The notes below the pieces were generated by a model that was given only the letters and a program-made list of their open reading frames with translations, made no database searches and was not told the origin of the DNA. From NCBI GenBank assembly GCA_019459525.1, contig JAIBEY010000008.1, positions 1-64,000 of the forward strand: 64,000 nt of DNA, written 5' to 3'. The translations under genes were made by a program, and so were the position numbers. The DNA is from Prolixibacteraceae bacterium. GTDB lineage: Bacteria; Bacteroidota; Bacteroidia; Bacteroidales; Prolixibacteraceae. This document shows, piece after piece, positions 12,372 through 22,130 of the stretch. The stretch's first letter is position 1. Each line of letters opens with the position of its first letter.

Positions 12372-14153
12372 ATGGACTTACAACAATTCAAAATTAATTT
12401 TTCGAACAGCAAGGTACTGATCTTGTTGTCCGTTTTTACTGTTTTAACTTCTTTTTCAGGAGTAAGTGACAAGAAAAAAGATAAAGATAAAACCACCAAT
12501 GCGCCAGTCTTCTCCAATTTCGTATATCAGGGCAACGACGAGGTTTATACCAACAACCCGTTGAAAGCCGACGAGTTTTATAACCCCATATTACAGGGTT
12601 GTTACCCCGATCCGTCGATAACCCGAAAAGGTGACGATTATTACCTGGTTTGCTCATCGTTTGCCATGTTTCCCGGAGTTCCGATTTTTCATTCAAAAGA
12701 TTTGGTGAACTGGACTCAAATTGGCCACGTGCTCGATCGGAAATCGCAATTGATTGTACACGATTGCGGAATCAGCGCCGGTATTTATGCACCGCAGATT
12801 TTGTACAATCCAAACAACGAAACTTTTTACATGATAACCACGCAGATATCCGGAGGCATCGGAAATATGGTGGTAAAAACAAAAGACCCGCTAAAAGGTT
12901 GGAGCGATCCTTACAAGTTAAATTTTGAAGGAATCGACCCATCTATTTTCTTTGACGATAACGGAAAAGCCTACGTTGTTCACAACGATGCTCCCGATCA
13001 GGGCAAAGAACTTTACACCGGTCACCGTGTGATCAAAGTTTGGGAATACGATGTTGAAAACGATCAGGTAATTGCCGGAACCGATAAAATTATTGTCGAT
13101 GGGGGAGTGGATTTGTCGAAAAAACCTATTTGGATTGAAGCTCCTCATATTTATAAGAAGAACGGCAAGTATTACTTAATGTGTGCCGAAGGTGGTACAG
13201 GTGACTGGCACAGCGAAGTGATTTTTGTAAGCGACAACGCGATAGGACCGTACATTCCTGCTCCAAGCAATCCGATTCTTACTCAAAGACATTTTCCAAA
13301 AGAACGGGAAAACAAGGTGGATTGGGCTGGTCACGCCGATTTGGTTCTTGGTCCTGACAACAAAACATATTACGGAGTTTTCCTTGCCATCCGTCCGAAT
13401 GAAAAACAAAGGGTGAACCAGGGTCGCGAAACTTTTATTTTGCCCGTTGATTGGTCGGGTGAATTTCCTGTATTCGAAAACGGACTTGTTCCAATGGAAC
13501 CTAAACTGAAAATGCCCAAAGGTGTAACCGAAAACAAAACCGGTCAGAATGGATTCTTCCCTAGTGGAAACTTCAATTTTGCCGACAATTTCACCTCGGA
13601 AAAGCTTGATTATCGCTGGATTGGACTGAGAGGACCGCGTGAAGATTTTATCTCGGTATCAAAAGGAGGCTTGCAGATTAAACCATTCCAGACCAATATA
13701 AAAGAAGTGAAACCTACATCAACGCTCTTTTTAAGGCAAATGCACAAAATCTTTACGTATTCTGCAACCATTGATTACAAGCCTGAAACAGAAAATGATT
13801 TGGCAGGAATCGTTGCGTTACAAAGCGAACGGTACAACTATGTATTTGGCATCACAAAAAAAGGAGCTGATTATTATATTTTGCTGGAAAGAACTTCGGG
13901 GAAAATCAGAAGCCGCGAAACCGAATCGAAAATTGTCGCCAGCGCTAAAATTGACATCAGCAAACCTGTTCGTTTGCAGATGTCGGCAAAAGGCGATGAC
14001 TACGAATTTAGCTATTCAATCAACGGGACCGACTTTGTGAATTTGGGTGGCACCGTTTCGGGCGATATTCTTTCAACCGATGTTGCCGGTGGTTTTACAG
14101 GTGCTCTAGTTGGTTTGTATGCTACATCAGCGAACGATGCTCTTCTGAAATAA
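12372..14153 (+). CDS. GH43 enzyme with C-terminal beta-sandwich (xylosidase/arabinofuranosidase)
   Basis: Inverting five-bladed propeller enzyme that removes xylose or arabinose from xylan oligomers. Catalytic triad as read: base D80 (GCYPDPSITR), D189 (EGIDPSIFF) and acid E256 (IEAPHIYKK). After about residue 395 a GH43_C2-type beta-sandwich follows (FNFADNFTSEKLDYRWIGLR). The N-terminus has a hydrophobic stretch (15-30) after a polar start, consistent with export, but no crisp cleavage site. It is co-oriented with its neighbours and only 25 bases behind the esterase, so it is in the same operon. Subfamily and sugar cannot be settled from motifs alone. Confidence 0.88.
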   Translation: MDLQQFKINFSNSKVLILLSVFTVLTSFSGVSDKKKDKDKTTNAPVFSNFVYQGNDEVYTNNPLKADEFYNPILQGCYPDPSITRKGDDYYLVCSSFAMFPGVPIFHSKDLVNWTQIGHVLDRKSQLIVHDCGISAGIYAPQILYNPNNETFYMITTQISGGIGNMVVKTKDPLKGWSDPYKLNFEGIDPSIFFDDNGKAYVVHNDAPDQGKELYTGHRVIKVWEYDVENDQVIAGTDKIIVDGGVDLSKKPIWIEAPHIYKKNGKYYLMCAEGGTGDWHSEVIFVSDNAIGPYIPAPSNPILTQRHFPKERENKVDWAGHADLVLGPDNKTYYGVFLAIRPNEKQRVNQGRETFILPVDWSGEFPVFENGLVPMEPKLKMPKGVTENKTGQNGFFPSGNFNFADNFTSEKLDYRWIGLRGPREDFISVSKGGLQIKPFQTNIKEVKPTSTLFLRQMHKIFTYSATIDYKPETENDLAGIVALQSERYNYVFGITKKGADYYILLERTSGKIRSRETESKIVASAKIDISKPVRLQMSAKGDDYEFSYSINGTDFVNLGGTVSGDILSTDVAGGFTGALVGLYATSANDALLK

Positions 14154-14216
14154 GAGCACAAAATTTTGAAGTTATTGTAAAAATATAAATGGATTACTTG
14201 TAGTAAAAAATTCATA

Positions 14217-15785
14217 ATGAAACACTTTCTTTTTAGTCTTTTGGTTTCTGTTGCGCTCTTCTTTCAGTCCAGCCTATCTGCACAGGTAAAGTCAGCACAA
14301 AATCCAATCATTTACGCCGATGTTCCCGACATATCGATAATTCGCGTTGGCGATACGTTTTACATGAGCAGTACTACCATGCACCTGAGTCCGGGCGTAC
14401 CCATCATGAAATCCAAAGATCTTGTGAACTGGGAAATGCTTAACTATGCATACGATACACTGGGCGAGATGGACGAATTGAGCCTTATCAATGGAAAGAG
14501 TAATTACGGAAAAGGCTCCTGGGCCAGCAGTCTCCGTTATCATAATGGGATGTATTACATCGCAACCTATGCTCAAACAACCGACAAAACCTATATTTTC
14601 AGGACCAGCGATATTGAAAAAGGTGATTGGAAGATGAATGAGTTCAAACCAGGATTCCACGACTGTACACTGGTTTTTGACAATGGCCATGCCTACTTGA
14701 TTACGGGTGGAGGAAAATTGAATATTGTTGAACTGAACGAAGATTTGACAGGTGTTAAAGAAGGTGGTGTGAATCAGGTTCTTATTGAGAATGCAAGCAC
14801 CCCAACCGAACCAAATATGCTTCCAGCCGAAGGATCACAGCTTTTTAAACACGATGGTAAATATTATTTGTTTAATATTTCCTGGCCCAGGGGCGGTATG
14901 CGTACCGTACTTGTTCACCGTGCCGACAATCTTCTGGGACCGTGGGAAGGTCGTATAGCCCTTCAGGACAAGGGTGTTGCGCAGGGAAGCATCATTGATA
15001 CTCCTGATGGCCGGTGGTTTGCCTATTTATTTCAGGATCACGGATCGGTGGGCCGCATTCCCTTTTTAGTGCCCATGAAATGGGTTGATGGCTGGCCCGT
15101 AATTGGCATCGACGGCAAAGTACCCGATACACTCGATTTGCCTGCAAGCAAAGGCTTAATCCCGGGTATTGTTAACAACGACGAGTTCAAACGTAAAAAA
15201 AGAGAACCAGCACTTCCATTGGTTTGGCAGTGGAACCACAATCCCGACAACAGTCTGTGGTCGGTTACCGAACGCAAAGGATTTTTGCGACTGAAGACCG
15301 GGCGAATTGATAGCCTTTTCCTGAAATCGAGAAACACATTGACACAGCGTACCTTTGGCCCGGTTTGTTCAGGAACTACTTTGCTCGATGCATCGAAAAT
15401 GAAGGAAGGCGATTTTGCAGGATTAACTGTATTCCAGCGAAAATTTGGTCAGGTGGGTGTTAAAATCGTGAACGGACAAAAGCAGGTGTTCATGGTAAGC
15501 AACAAAACCGACAACCCTACTGAACTGCAAAGTATTCCACTATCGCAAAACAAAGTTTACCTGAAAATTGATTGTGATTTCAGGGACAAAATTGATGTGG
15601 CTACGTTTTTCTACAGCCTCGATGGGTTAACATGGAAACCCATTGGCGGTGAGCTGAAAATGGAATACACCCTGATGGAACATTTCATGGGATACCGTTT
15701 TGGCTTGTTCAATTATGCTTCCAAAAATCCTGGTGGTTATGCTGATTTCGATTACTTCCACATTAGCGATAAAATTACATTGTAA
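14217..15785 (+). CDS. GH43 enzyme (subfamily 12-like) with C-terminal beta-sandwich
   Basis: Likely alpha-arabinofuranosidase or beta-xylosidase. A signal peptide ends near residue 22 (QSSLSAQ). GH43 residues: D38 (ADVPDISIIRVG), D149 (GFHDCTLVFD) and E205 (PAEGSQLFK). The opening motif ADVPD and the QDHGSVGRIPFLVPMKWVDG stretch recall the GH43_12 group. A GH43_C2-type domain follows from about residue 325 (WQWNHNPDNSLWSVTERKG) and ends in GGYADFDYFHI. It differs clearly from the preceding GH43, so this is not a recent duplication. The pair may split arabinose linkages between them (inference). Confidence 0.88.
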   Translation: MKHFLFSLLVSVALFFQSSLSAQVKSAQNPIIYADVPDISIIRVGDTFYMSSTTMHLSPGVPIMKSKDLVNWEMLNYAYDTLGEMDELSLINGKSNYGKGSWASSLRYHNGMYYIATYAQTTDKTYIFRTSDIEKGDWKMNEFKPGFHDCTLVFDNGHAYLITGGGKLNIVELNEDLTGVKEGGVNQVLIENASTPTEPNMLPAEGSQLFKHDGKYYLFNISWPRGGMRTVLVHRADNLLGPWEGRIALQDKGVAQGSIIDTPDGRWFAYLFQDHGSVGRIPFLVPMKWVDGWPVIGIDGKVPDTLDLPASKGLIPGIVNNDEFKRKKREPALPLVWQWNHNPDNSLWSVTERKGFLRLKTGRIDSLFLKSRNTLTQRTFGPVCSGTTLLDASKMKEGDFAGLTVFQRKFGQVGVKIVNGQKQVFMVSNKTDNPTELQSIPLSQNKVYLKIDCDFRDKIDVATFFYSLDGLTWKPIGGELKMEYTLMEHFMGYRFGLFNYASKNPGGYADFDYFHISDKITL

Positions 15786-15831
15786 AATACGAATTGCACG
15801 AATTAAATACGAATTACACGAAACAATCAGC

Positions 15832-17781
15832 ATGAAAAAAATAAGCGCTTTAGTGTTTGTAATATTTCTTATCGTCGGCGTTGTGAACGCTGAGGACAAA
15901 AAAATTGTCAGTCCTGATGGGAAACTCGTTGTTACCGTTTCAGCCAGCAACGGCGCACTAACTTACAGTATTAATTACAATGGCAAACTTTTCCTAAAAG
16001 AATCGCCGCTTGGTTTGAAAACAAACGTAGGCGACTTTTCGCAGGGGTTGACCCTCAACGAAAAAGTGAGCGAACAGAAGCTTGATGAAACTTATGAACT
16101 GCCAAACATCAAACAAAGCAAAGTTCATTACATGGCCAGCGAAGGAGTGTTTTCTTTCCTGAAAGACAATCAGCCAGCCTTCGATGTGATCTTCAGGGTG
16201 AGCAACAACGATGTGGCATTTCAGTATAAGGTTTATCCCCAGAAAGACCGACTTTCGTGTATGGTGAATGAAGAAACATCAGGTTTTGTATTTCCTGAAG
16301 GAACAACCACTTTCCTTACTGCGCAAAGTAAAGCGATGGTTGGTTTTGCCAGAACAATGCCGAGCTACGAAATTCCATACAATGTTGATGCTCCAATGGG
16401 AGAAAACGGTCAGGGTAACGGTTATACTTTTCCATGTTTATTTAAGGTGAACGACTTGGGATGGGTTTTGATTTCAGAAACCGGTGTTGACAGTCGCTAC
16501 TGTGGTAGCAGACTGATTGGTCGCGCCGGAGGTTTATATACCATTGGCTTTCCGATGGAAGACGAAAACAATGGAAACGGTACAGCAGCTCCCGGCCTGG
16601 CGCTTCCCGGAGAAACTCCGTGGCGAACAATAACTGTTGGTGAAACATTGACTCCAATTGTTGAAACGACGGTTTCTTTCGATGTAGTTAAACCTCGTTA
16701 CGAAGCTTCGCAAAAGTACCAGTACACCAAAGGTTCGTGGAGCTGGATTATGAAAATGGACGGAGCTACCGTTTACGATGTTCAAAAACAATACATCGAT
16801 TTTAGTGCCGCCATGGGTTACGAAACCGTGTTGGTTGATGCCCTTTGGGACACACAGATTGGCCGAGATAAAATAGCCGAACTGGCTAAATATGGCGCAA
16901 CCAAAAACGTTGGTCTTTATTTATGGTACAACTCCAACGGCTATTGGAACGATGCACCTCAAGGACCGCGTGGAATCATGGACAACACCATAGCCCGCCG
17001 CAAAGAGATGGTCTGGATGAAAAGTATTGGGGTACGCGGTATAAAAGTTGACTTTTTTGGTGGCGACAAACAGGTAACCATCAAGCAGTATGAGGATATC
17101 TTATACGATGCCAACGATTTCGGCATTATGGTAATTTTCCACGGATGTACCCTGCCGCGTGGATGGGAGCGCATGTACCCCAACTATGCTGCAAGCGAAG
17201 CTGTTTTGGCCAGTGAGAACCTCCATTTCGGACAACGCAGTTGCGATTACGAAGCCTTCAACGCCTGTTTGCATCCGTTTATCCGCAACGCAGTGGGAAG
17301 TATGGACTTTGGCGGAAGCGCACTGAATAAGTTCTACAACTCCAATAACACTCCGGGCAGGGGATCAAAAAGAATTACTTCCGATGTTTACGCTTTGGCA
17401 ACTGCAGTTTTATTTCAGAGCGGAGTTCAGCATTTTGCGTTGGCTCCCAACAACCTGACCGATGCTCCTGAGTGGGCCATCAGCTTTATGAAAGAAGTAC
17501 CTACCACCTGGGACGAAGTTCGCTTTATCGATGGTTATCCCGGAAGATATGTAGTGCTGGCCCGTCGGCATAGTGAGAAATGGTACGTTGCAGGTATCAA
17601 TGCCCAAAAGGAACCGTTGAAACTGAATGTCAAACTACCTATGCTTCAGGCTGGAGCAGAACTAAAATTGTATAGCGACGACGACCAGTTGAATGGGAAA
17701 GTTTCAACGACTAAAATGAACAAGAAACATGAAATTGAATTGTCAATCCCGGGGAATGGCGGGGCTTTACTCGTGTATTAA
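15832..17781 (+). CDS. GH97 alpha-glycosidase, retaining-type signature
   Basis: GH97 exo-glycosidase. The start at 15832 is chosen for its signal peptide (MKKISALVFVIFLIVGVVNA). The frame is open 44 codons further up but overlaps the previous gene. The N-terminal beta-super-sandwich (KKIVSPDGKLVVTVSASNG) is followed by the (beta/alpha)8 barrel and a C-terminal beta domain (LYSDDDQLNGKVSTTKM). GIKVDFFGGDKQ places an Asp (D407) where the retaining branch of GH97 (alpha-galactosidase type) has its nucleophile. Inverting alpha-glucosidases of the family use glutamates instead. I therefore lean to alpha-galactosidase, possibly for galactose decorations on xylan, but the substrate is inference. 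Confidence 0.85.
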   Translation: MKKISALVFVIFLIVGVVNAEDKKIVSPDGKLVVTVSASNGALTYSINYNGKLFLKESPLGLKTNVGDFSQGLTLNEKVSEQKLDETYELPNIKQSKVHYMASEGVFSFLKDNQPAFDVIFRVSNNDVAFQYKVYPQKDRLSCMVNEETSGFVFPEGTTTFLTAQSKAMVGFARTMPSYEIPYNVDAPMGENGQGNGYTFPCLFKVNDLGWVLISETGVDSRYCGSRLIGRAGGLYTIGFPMEDENNGNGTAAPGLALPGETPWRTITVGETLTPIVETTVSFDVVKPRYEASQKYQYTKGSWSWIMKMDGATVYDVQKQYIDFSAAMGYETVLVDALWDTQIGRDKIAELAKYGATKNVGLYLWYNSNGYWNDAPQGPRGIMDNTIARRKEMVWMKSIGVRGIKVDFFGGDKQVTIKQYEDILYDANDFGIMVIFHGCTLPRGWERMYPNYAASEAVLASENLHFGQRSCDYEAFNACLHPFIRNAVGSMDFGGSALNKFYNSNNTPGRGSKRITSDVYALATAVLFQSGVQHFALAPNNLTDAPEWAISFMKEVPTTWDEVRFIDGYPGRYVVLARRHSEKWYVAGINAQKEPLKLNVKLPMLQAGAELKLYSDDDQLNGKVSTTKMNKKHEIELSIPGNGGALLVY

Positions 17782-17846
17782 AATAAATTGAATCATAAAC
17801 CAACCTTTCATGTTTTACTCATGGAAGTTTCTAAACAACTAACCAC

Positions 17847-20435
17847 ATGCTTAAAAAACCATTAATAACAGTTTCAATATTACTTTTCTTTCTATTCATA
17901 AATCACTCTTATGGACAACGATTACAATTAAATGAATTGGAGTATTTCGAAAAACCAGGCTTAAATGTACTGGTCTTTAGTAACCAGTACAACGGGATGT
18001 TTTTCGATGAAAAAACTGCCGGAATCGAAATCATTCATCATGGTGTAAGAACTTCTACCGGCGGTGCCATCAGGTTGCAAAATACTCCGGAACAATGGGA
18101 TTTGATTCCCATTCTGGTCGAAAGGAAAGTTGATAAGGCCAGCAACACCATAAGAGTTGAATTGACTTATAAAGAATTTAGCTTTAATTCAAAGATTAGT
18201 GTTACGCAGAGAGATAACGGAGTGGAAATTAATGTTTTCCTGGACAAACCACTTCCTAAAGAATTGGAGGGGAAAGCTGGATTTAACCTTGAATTTTTGC
18301 CATCAGCTTACTTTGAAAAAACGTATCTGATGGATGGCAATCCCGGAAATTTTCCAAGGTATCCCGCCTCGAATACCCGGATTGAACCGATCAGCAAAAA
18401 AATTACCCAGTTTGCAGAACATACCACATTTGACGATAGGGGCAGGGGCGAATTTATTGTGACTAATCCAATCGCAACAGGTAAAACAATTGTTTTGGCA
18501 CCGGAAGACCTGGAACGAATGGTTAAAATTCAGGCAGTTGATGCTGAATTAATGCTTTTCGACGGTCGTAATCTTGGACAGAACGGATGGTACATTGTTC
18601 GTAGTTTGCTTCCGGCGAATAAAACAGGAAAAGTGCTGACATGGTACCTCGAACCCAATACGATTCCAAACTGGAAAAGAGAACCTGTAATTGGTTTTTC
18701 GCAGGTGGGATATGTGCCCCAACAGGAGAAAGTTGCTGTTATTGAATTGGATAAAAATGATACGCCTTTGGCAAAAGCATCCGTATTTCAGGTTACAGCA
18801 GAAGGTGAATTGGTTGAAAAACTGGTGGGCGAAGTTAAAGTTTGGGGAAGATACCTTCGGTACAATTACGCGAAGTTTGATTTCAGTTCAGTAAAGGAAC
18901 CTGGAGTTTATTTTATTCAATACGGCGATCAAAGAACAAATACATTCGCCATTGGCACAAATGTTTACGACAATATCTGGCACCCAACCATGGACGTATG
19001 GTTTCCGGGGCAAATGGATCACATGCAGGTGAACGAGGCTTACCGGGTATGGCATGGCACCCCTTTTCTGGATGATTGCCTTCAGGCTCCGGTTAATTCT
19101 CAGCATTTTGATGGTTACCGGCAGGGACCGACTACCGATACAAAATACAAATCGCTGGAGCATATCCCCGGAATGGCTGTAGGGGGGTGGTTCGATGCGG
19201 GAGATTTCGACATTCAGACCGGCTCACACAACAGTGTTATTTCAAGTTTTGTTGAATCATGGGAGGTCTTAAAGGTTGACCGGGATCAAACATTCATTGA
19301 TCAGAAAACCCGCTTTGTGGATATTCACCGTCCCGATGGGAAACCTGATATTTTACAACAAATTGAACACGGTGCTTTAAACCTGGTAGCACAGGTTGAG
19401 AATATCGGGCATCCGGTTCGGGGAATCATTGTTCCAAACCTTCATCAATACCATCATTTGGGCGATGCCGTGACCGAAACCGACAACCTGTTTTATAATC
19501 CAGCCCTGAAACCTTATGAAACCGACGGGAAATACAGCGGAACATTAGACGACCGCTGGGCATTCACTAACCGGATGTCTTTCCTCGATTACCAAACTGC
19601 CGCTACATTGGCAGCCGCAAGCCGTGCTCTCAGGGGATACAACAACGAGCTTGCTGATAAGAGTTTAGCATGTGCAAAAAAACTGTTGGAAGAGGCTGAT
19701 GAAGCAACAAAAAAGCCCAAAGAAAATGAAGATCCATTTATGAAGATGATGGGTAGAGGAGCCGATGTAAATACAGTCCTTCAATTATTTATTGCCACAA
19801 AAGAGCAAAAATATGCTGACAGGTTTCTGGAACAAATATGGCCAATGCTTGACCGAATGGCTGAAGGGACAGGAAGAAATTCAGGCTATTTTAATGGTTT
19901 TGGAGGTAGAAGTAGCTTTAATCAGGCGCTTATCGCTATCCCATATATGGATGCTGCATATAAAGCTAAATTAAAAGGCTATGTTTTGAAATACAAGGAA
20001 ACAATCGACAAAAACGTAAAGGACAATCCTTACGGAGTGCCAGTTATAAACAGCGGTTGGGGCGGAAGTTCGCATGCGATCAATTGGTCGATAACCAATT
20101 ATTTTGTGCACAAAGCGTATCCTGATGTAGTTAGTGCTGAATATGTTTATAAAGGGCTTAATTATGTGTTGGGTTGTCATCCGTATTCAAATTTATCCTT
20201 TGTCAGTTCGGTGGGTACTCAATCAAAAAAAGTTGCTTATGGAGGTAATCGGGGCGACTTTACGGCTATTGCCGGTGGTGTTGTTCCCGGATTAATTTTG
20301 CTGAAACCAGATTACCTCGAAAATAAAGATGATTGGCCTTTCTTGTGGGGCGAAAACGAATGTATTATCGACGGTGGCGCCTGGTATGTTTTCCTGGCAA
20401 ATGCTGTGAATGAGCTACAGAAAGAAGGTAAATAA
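17847..20435 (+). CDS. GH9 enzyme with long unassigned N-terminal domain and CelD_N Ig-like domain
   Basis: Glycoside hydrolase family 9 (inverting; mostly endo-beta-glucanases, some xyloglucanases). A signal peptide ends near residue 23 (FINHSYGQ). Residues about 25-270 form a beta-rich domain I cannot name (EKTAGIEIIHHGVRTSTGGA). Then comes an Ig-like CelD_N domain from about 280 (PVIGFSQVGYVPQQEK) and the (alpha/alpha)6 GH9 barrel from about 380. GGWFDAGDFD holds the base pair D450/D453, and WGENECIIDGGAWYVF holds the likely acid E838. A GH9 inside a xylan locus may attack associated glucan or xyloglucan, or may be an unusual xylanase. The sequence does not decide. Confidence 0.82.
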   Translation: MLKKPLITVSILLFFLFINHSYGQRLQLNELEYFEKPGLNVLVFSNQYNGMFFDEKTAGIEIIHHGVRTSTGGAIRLQNTPEQWDLIPILVERKVDKASNTIRVELTYKEFSFNSKISVTQRDNGVEINVFLDKPLPKELEGKAGFNLEFLPSAYFEKTYLMDGNPGNFPRYPASNTRIEPISKKITQFAEHTTFDDRGRGEFIVTNPIATGKTIVLAPEDLERMVKIQAVDAELMLFDGRNLGQNGWYIVRSLLPANKTGKVLTWYLEPNTIPNWKREPVIGFSQVGYVPQQEKVAVIELDKNDTPLAKASVFQVTAEGELVEKLVGEVKVWGRYLRYNYAKFDFSSVKEPGVYFIQYGDQRTNTFAIGTNVYDNIWHPTMDVWFPGQMDHMQVNEAYRVWHGTPFLDDCLQAPVNSQHFDGYRQGPTTDTKYKSLEHIPGMAVGGWFDAGDFDIQTGSHNSVISSFVESWEVLKVDRDQTFIDQKTRFVDIHRPDGKPDILQQIEHGALNLVAQVENIGHPVRGIIVPNLHQYHHLGDAVTETDNLFYNPALKPYETDGKYSGTLDDRWAFTNRMSFLDYQTAATLAAASRALRGYNNELADKSLACAKKLLEEADEATKKPKENEDPFMKMMGRGADVNTVLQLFIATKEQKYADRFLEQIWPMLDRMAEGTGRNSGYFNGFGGRSSFNQALIAIPYMDAAYKAKLKGYVLKYKETIDKNVKDNPYGVPVINSGWGGSSHAINWSITNYFVHKAYPDVVSAEYVYKGLNYVLGCHPYSNLSFVSSVGTQSKKVAYGGNRGDFTAIAGGVVPGLILLKPDYLENKDDWPFLWGENECIIDGGAWYVFLANAVNELQKEGK

Positions 20436-20477
20436 TCCGCACTAAAGTAATCGAGTAACTATAATTCAATGTTTTAA

Positions 20478-20674
20478 AAAACCTTATTTTTAAAGAAAAA
20501 ACCTCAGTAGAAAGGATACGACCAATATAATCAAACCTTATTACCTTATTTATGAAAGTTGATTTACACTTAGTTATTGAAAACAAATTTTGTCAGGGAA
20601 AATTTAAATAAGGTAATAAGGTTGTGGGCTTTGAGGGTGGATTTTTACTGAGGTTACCATTTAAAATAAGGTTT
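20478..20674. repeat. Nested inverted repeat (MITE-like or structured leader)
   Basis: Three pairs of inverted segments are nested about one centre. A 19-bp perfect pair lies at 20534-20552 and 20605-20623 (core AACCTTATTACCTTATTTA). A 10-bp perfect pair lies at 20500-20509 and 20646-20655 (AACCTCAGTA). An outer pair with a one-base gap lies at 20478-20494 and 20660-20674 (core AAACCTTATTTT). The sequences between the arms do not match. The element fills the gap between the GH9 stop and the next GH43. It could be a small non-autonomous element or an RNA that folds before the GH43 gene. Confidence 0.75.
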
Positions 20675-20723
20675 CAAGAAATGGCAATAAATGTTCTTTA
20701 TAAAACCAATGAAATATAAACCA

Positions 20724-22070
20724 ATGAAAAATTATAAGTCATTACTATTTGGTCTGGCAGTAATAGGAATGAACAGCCTGTCAGCTCAAAATCCTATTGT
20801 TCGCAACCAGTTTTCTGCCGACCCAACAGCAAGGGTGTTCAATGGAAAAGTATATGTTTTTCCTTCGCATGATATACCTGCTCCCGAAGGAAAAGGTTTG
20901 AGGAAAGACTGGTTCTGTATGGCAGACTATCATGTTTTTTCTTCTGAAAACCTGACCGACTGGACAGATCACGGTGTGATTGTTAGCCAAAACAAAGTGG
21001 CTTGGGTCGATTCTTCTTCGTACAGCATGTGGGCGCCAGATTGTATTGAACGCAACGGAAAGTATTACTTTTATTTTCCGGCCAACAAAAACATCGCTGG
21101 CCCTAACGGACGAAAAGGTTTTGGCATCGGGGTCGCTGTGGCCGACAAACCTGAGGGACCTTACATTCCGCAAGCCGAACCAATCAAGGGTGTGAATGGG
21201 ATTGATCCGAATGTGCTCATCGACAAAGATGGACAAGCTTATTTGTATTGGTCGATGGGAAATCTTTTTGTAGCTAAGTTAAAAGAGAATATGCTCGAAA
21301 TCGACTCAGAGCCTTTGGCAATTCCCGATCTTCCACAGAAAGGATTGAAGGAAGGTCCTTATGTTTTTGAACGCAAAGGCGTTTATTACCTTACTTTTCC
21401 GCATGTTGAAAACAAAATTGAGCGGCTCGAATATGCTATTGGCGATAACCCGATGGGACCTTTCAAAATGACAGGTGTGATCATGGATGAATCGCCCGAA
21501 AACTGCTGGACCAACCACCAATCAATTGTTCAGTATAACAATCAGTGGTATTTGTTCTATCACCACAACGACTATTCTCCGAAGTTCGACAAAAACAGGG
21601 CGATTAGGGTTGACAGTCTGTTCTTTGATGCCGATGGTAAAATTCAGAAAGTAATCCCAACCTTGCGTGGGGTAGGAGTGACTAGCGCTTCTCAGGAAAT
21701 ACAAATCGACAGGTTCAGCAGTAAAAGTGAAAAAGGATCGGCGATCGCTTTCCTGGATTCATTGAACACCTTTTATGGCTGGAAAACAATTCTCAGCAAA
21801 GATGCCTGGATTCAGTACAACACAATTGATTTCGGTCAGAAAGTCCTGAAAAAGATTCAGTTAAAAGCCTTGTCAGAAAACGGAAGCACTTTGCGAATCA
21901 GGTTGGATAAAGTTGATGGTCCTGTTGTTGCTGAAGTTGCCATTCCGAAGGGAAATAACTGGAAAACAGTCGAAGCGAAATTAGCTAAACAAACAACCGG
22001 AATTCATCACTTGGTTGTAGCGCTGAAAGATGAAAATCCGGTTGAAATCGATTGGGTTAAATTTGAATAA
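20724..22070 (+). CDS. GH43 arabinofuranosidase/xylosidase with C-terminal CBM6-like module
   Basis: GH43 propeller enzyme. The start at 20724 gives a standard signal peptide (MKNYKSLLFGLAVIGMNSLSAQ); ATG codons at 20691/20709 would add a non-leader extension. Catalytic triad: D33 (QFSADPTARVF), D161 (GVNGIDPNVLI) and E210 (GLKEGPYVFE). From about residue 325 a beta-sandwich of CBM6 type follows (SKDAWIQYNTIDFGQKVLKK), ending VEIDWVKFE. GH43-CBM6 enzymes in xylan loci usually release arabinose from arabinoxylan. It precedes the transporter by 60 bases and begins the last sub-operon of the xylan locus. Confidence 0.88.
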   Translation: MKNYKSLLFGLAVIGMNSLSAQNPIVRNQFSADPTARVFNGKVYVFPSHDIPAPEGKGLRKDWFCMADYHVFSSENLTDWTDHGVIVSQNKVAWVDSSSYSMWAPDCIERNGKYYFYFPANKNIAGPNGRKGFGIGVAVADKPEGPYIPQAEPIKGVNGIDPNVLIDKDGQAYLYWSMGNLFVAKLKENMLEIDSEPLAIPDLPQKGLKEGPYVFERKGVYYLTFPHVENKIERLEYAIGDNPMGPFKMTGVIMDESPENCWTNHQSIVQYNNQWYLFYHHNDYSPKFDKNRAIRVDSLFFDADGKIQKVIPTLRGVGVTSASQEIQIDRFSSKSEKGSAIAFLDSLNTFYGWKTILSKDAWIQYNTIDFGQKVLKKIQLKALSENGSTLRIRLDKVDGPVVAEVAIPKGNNWKTVEAKLAKQTTGIHHLVVALKDENPVEIDWVKFE

Positions 22071-22130
22071 TTTACACAAAACGATAACTTTAATGACATT
22101 GTAACTACTAAAATCTTAAGTTCCTGACAA

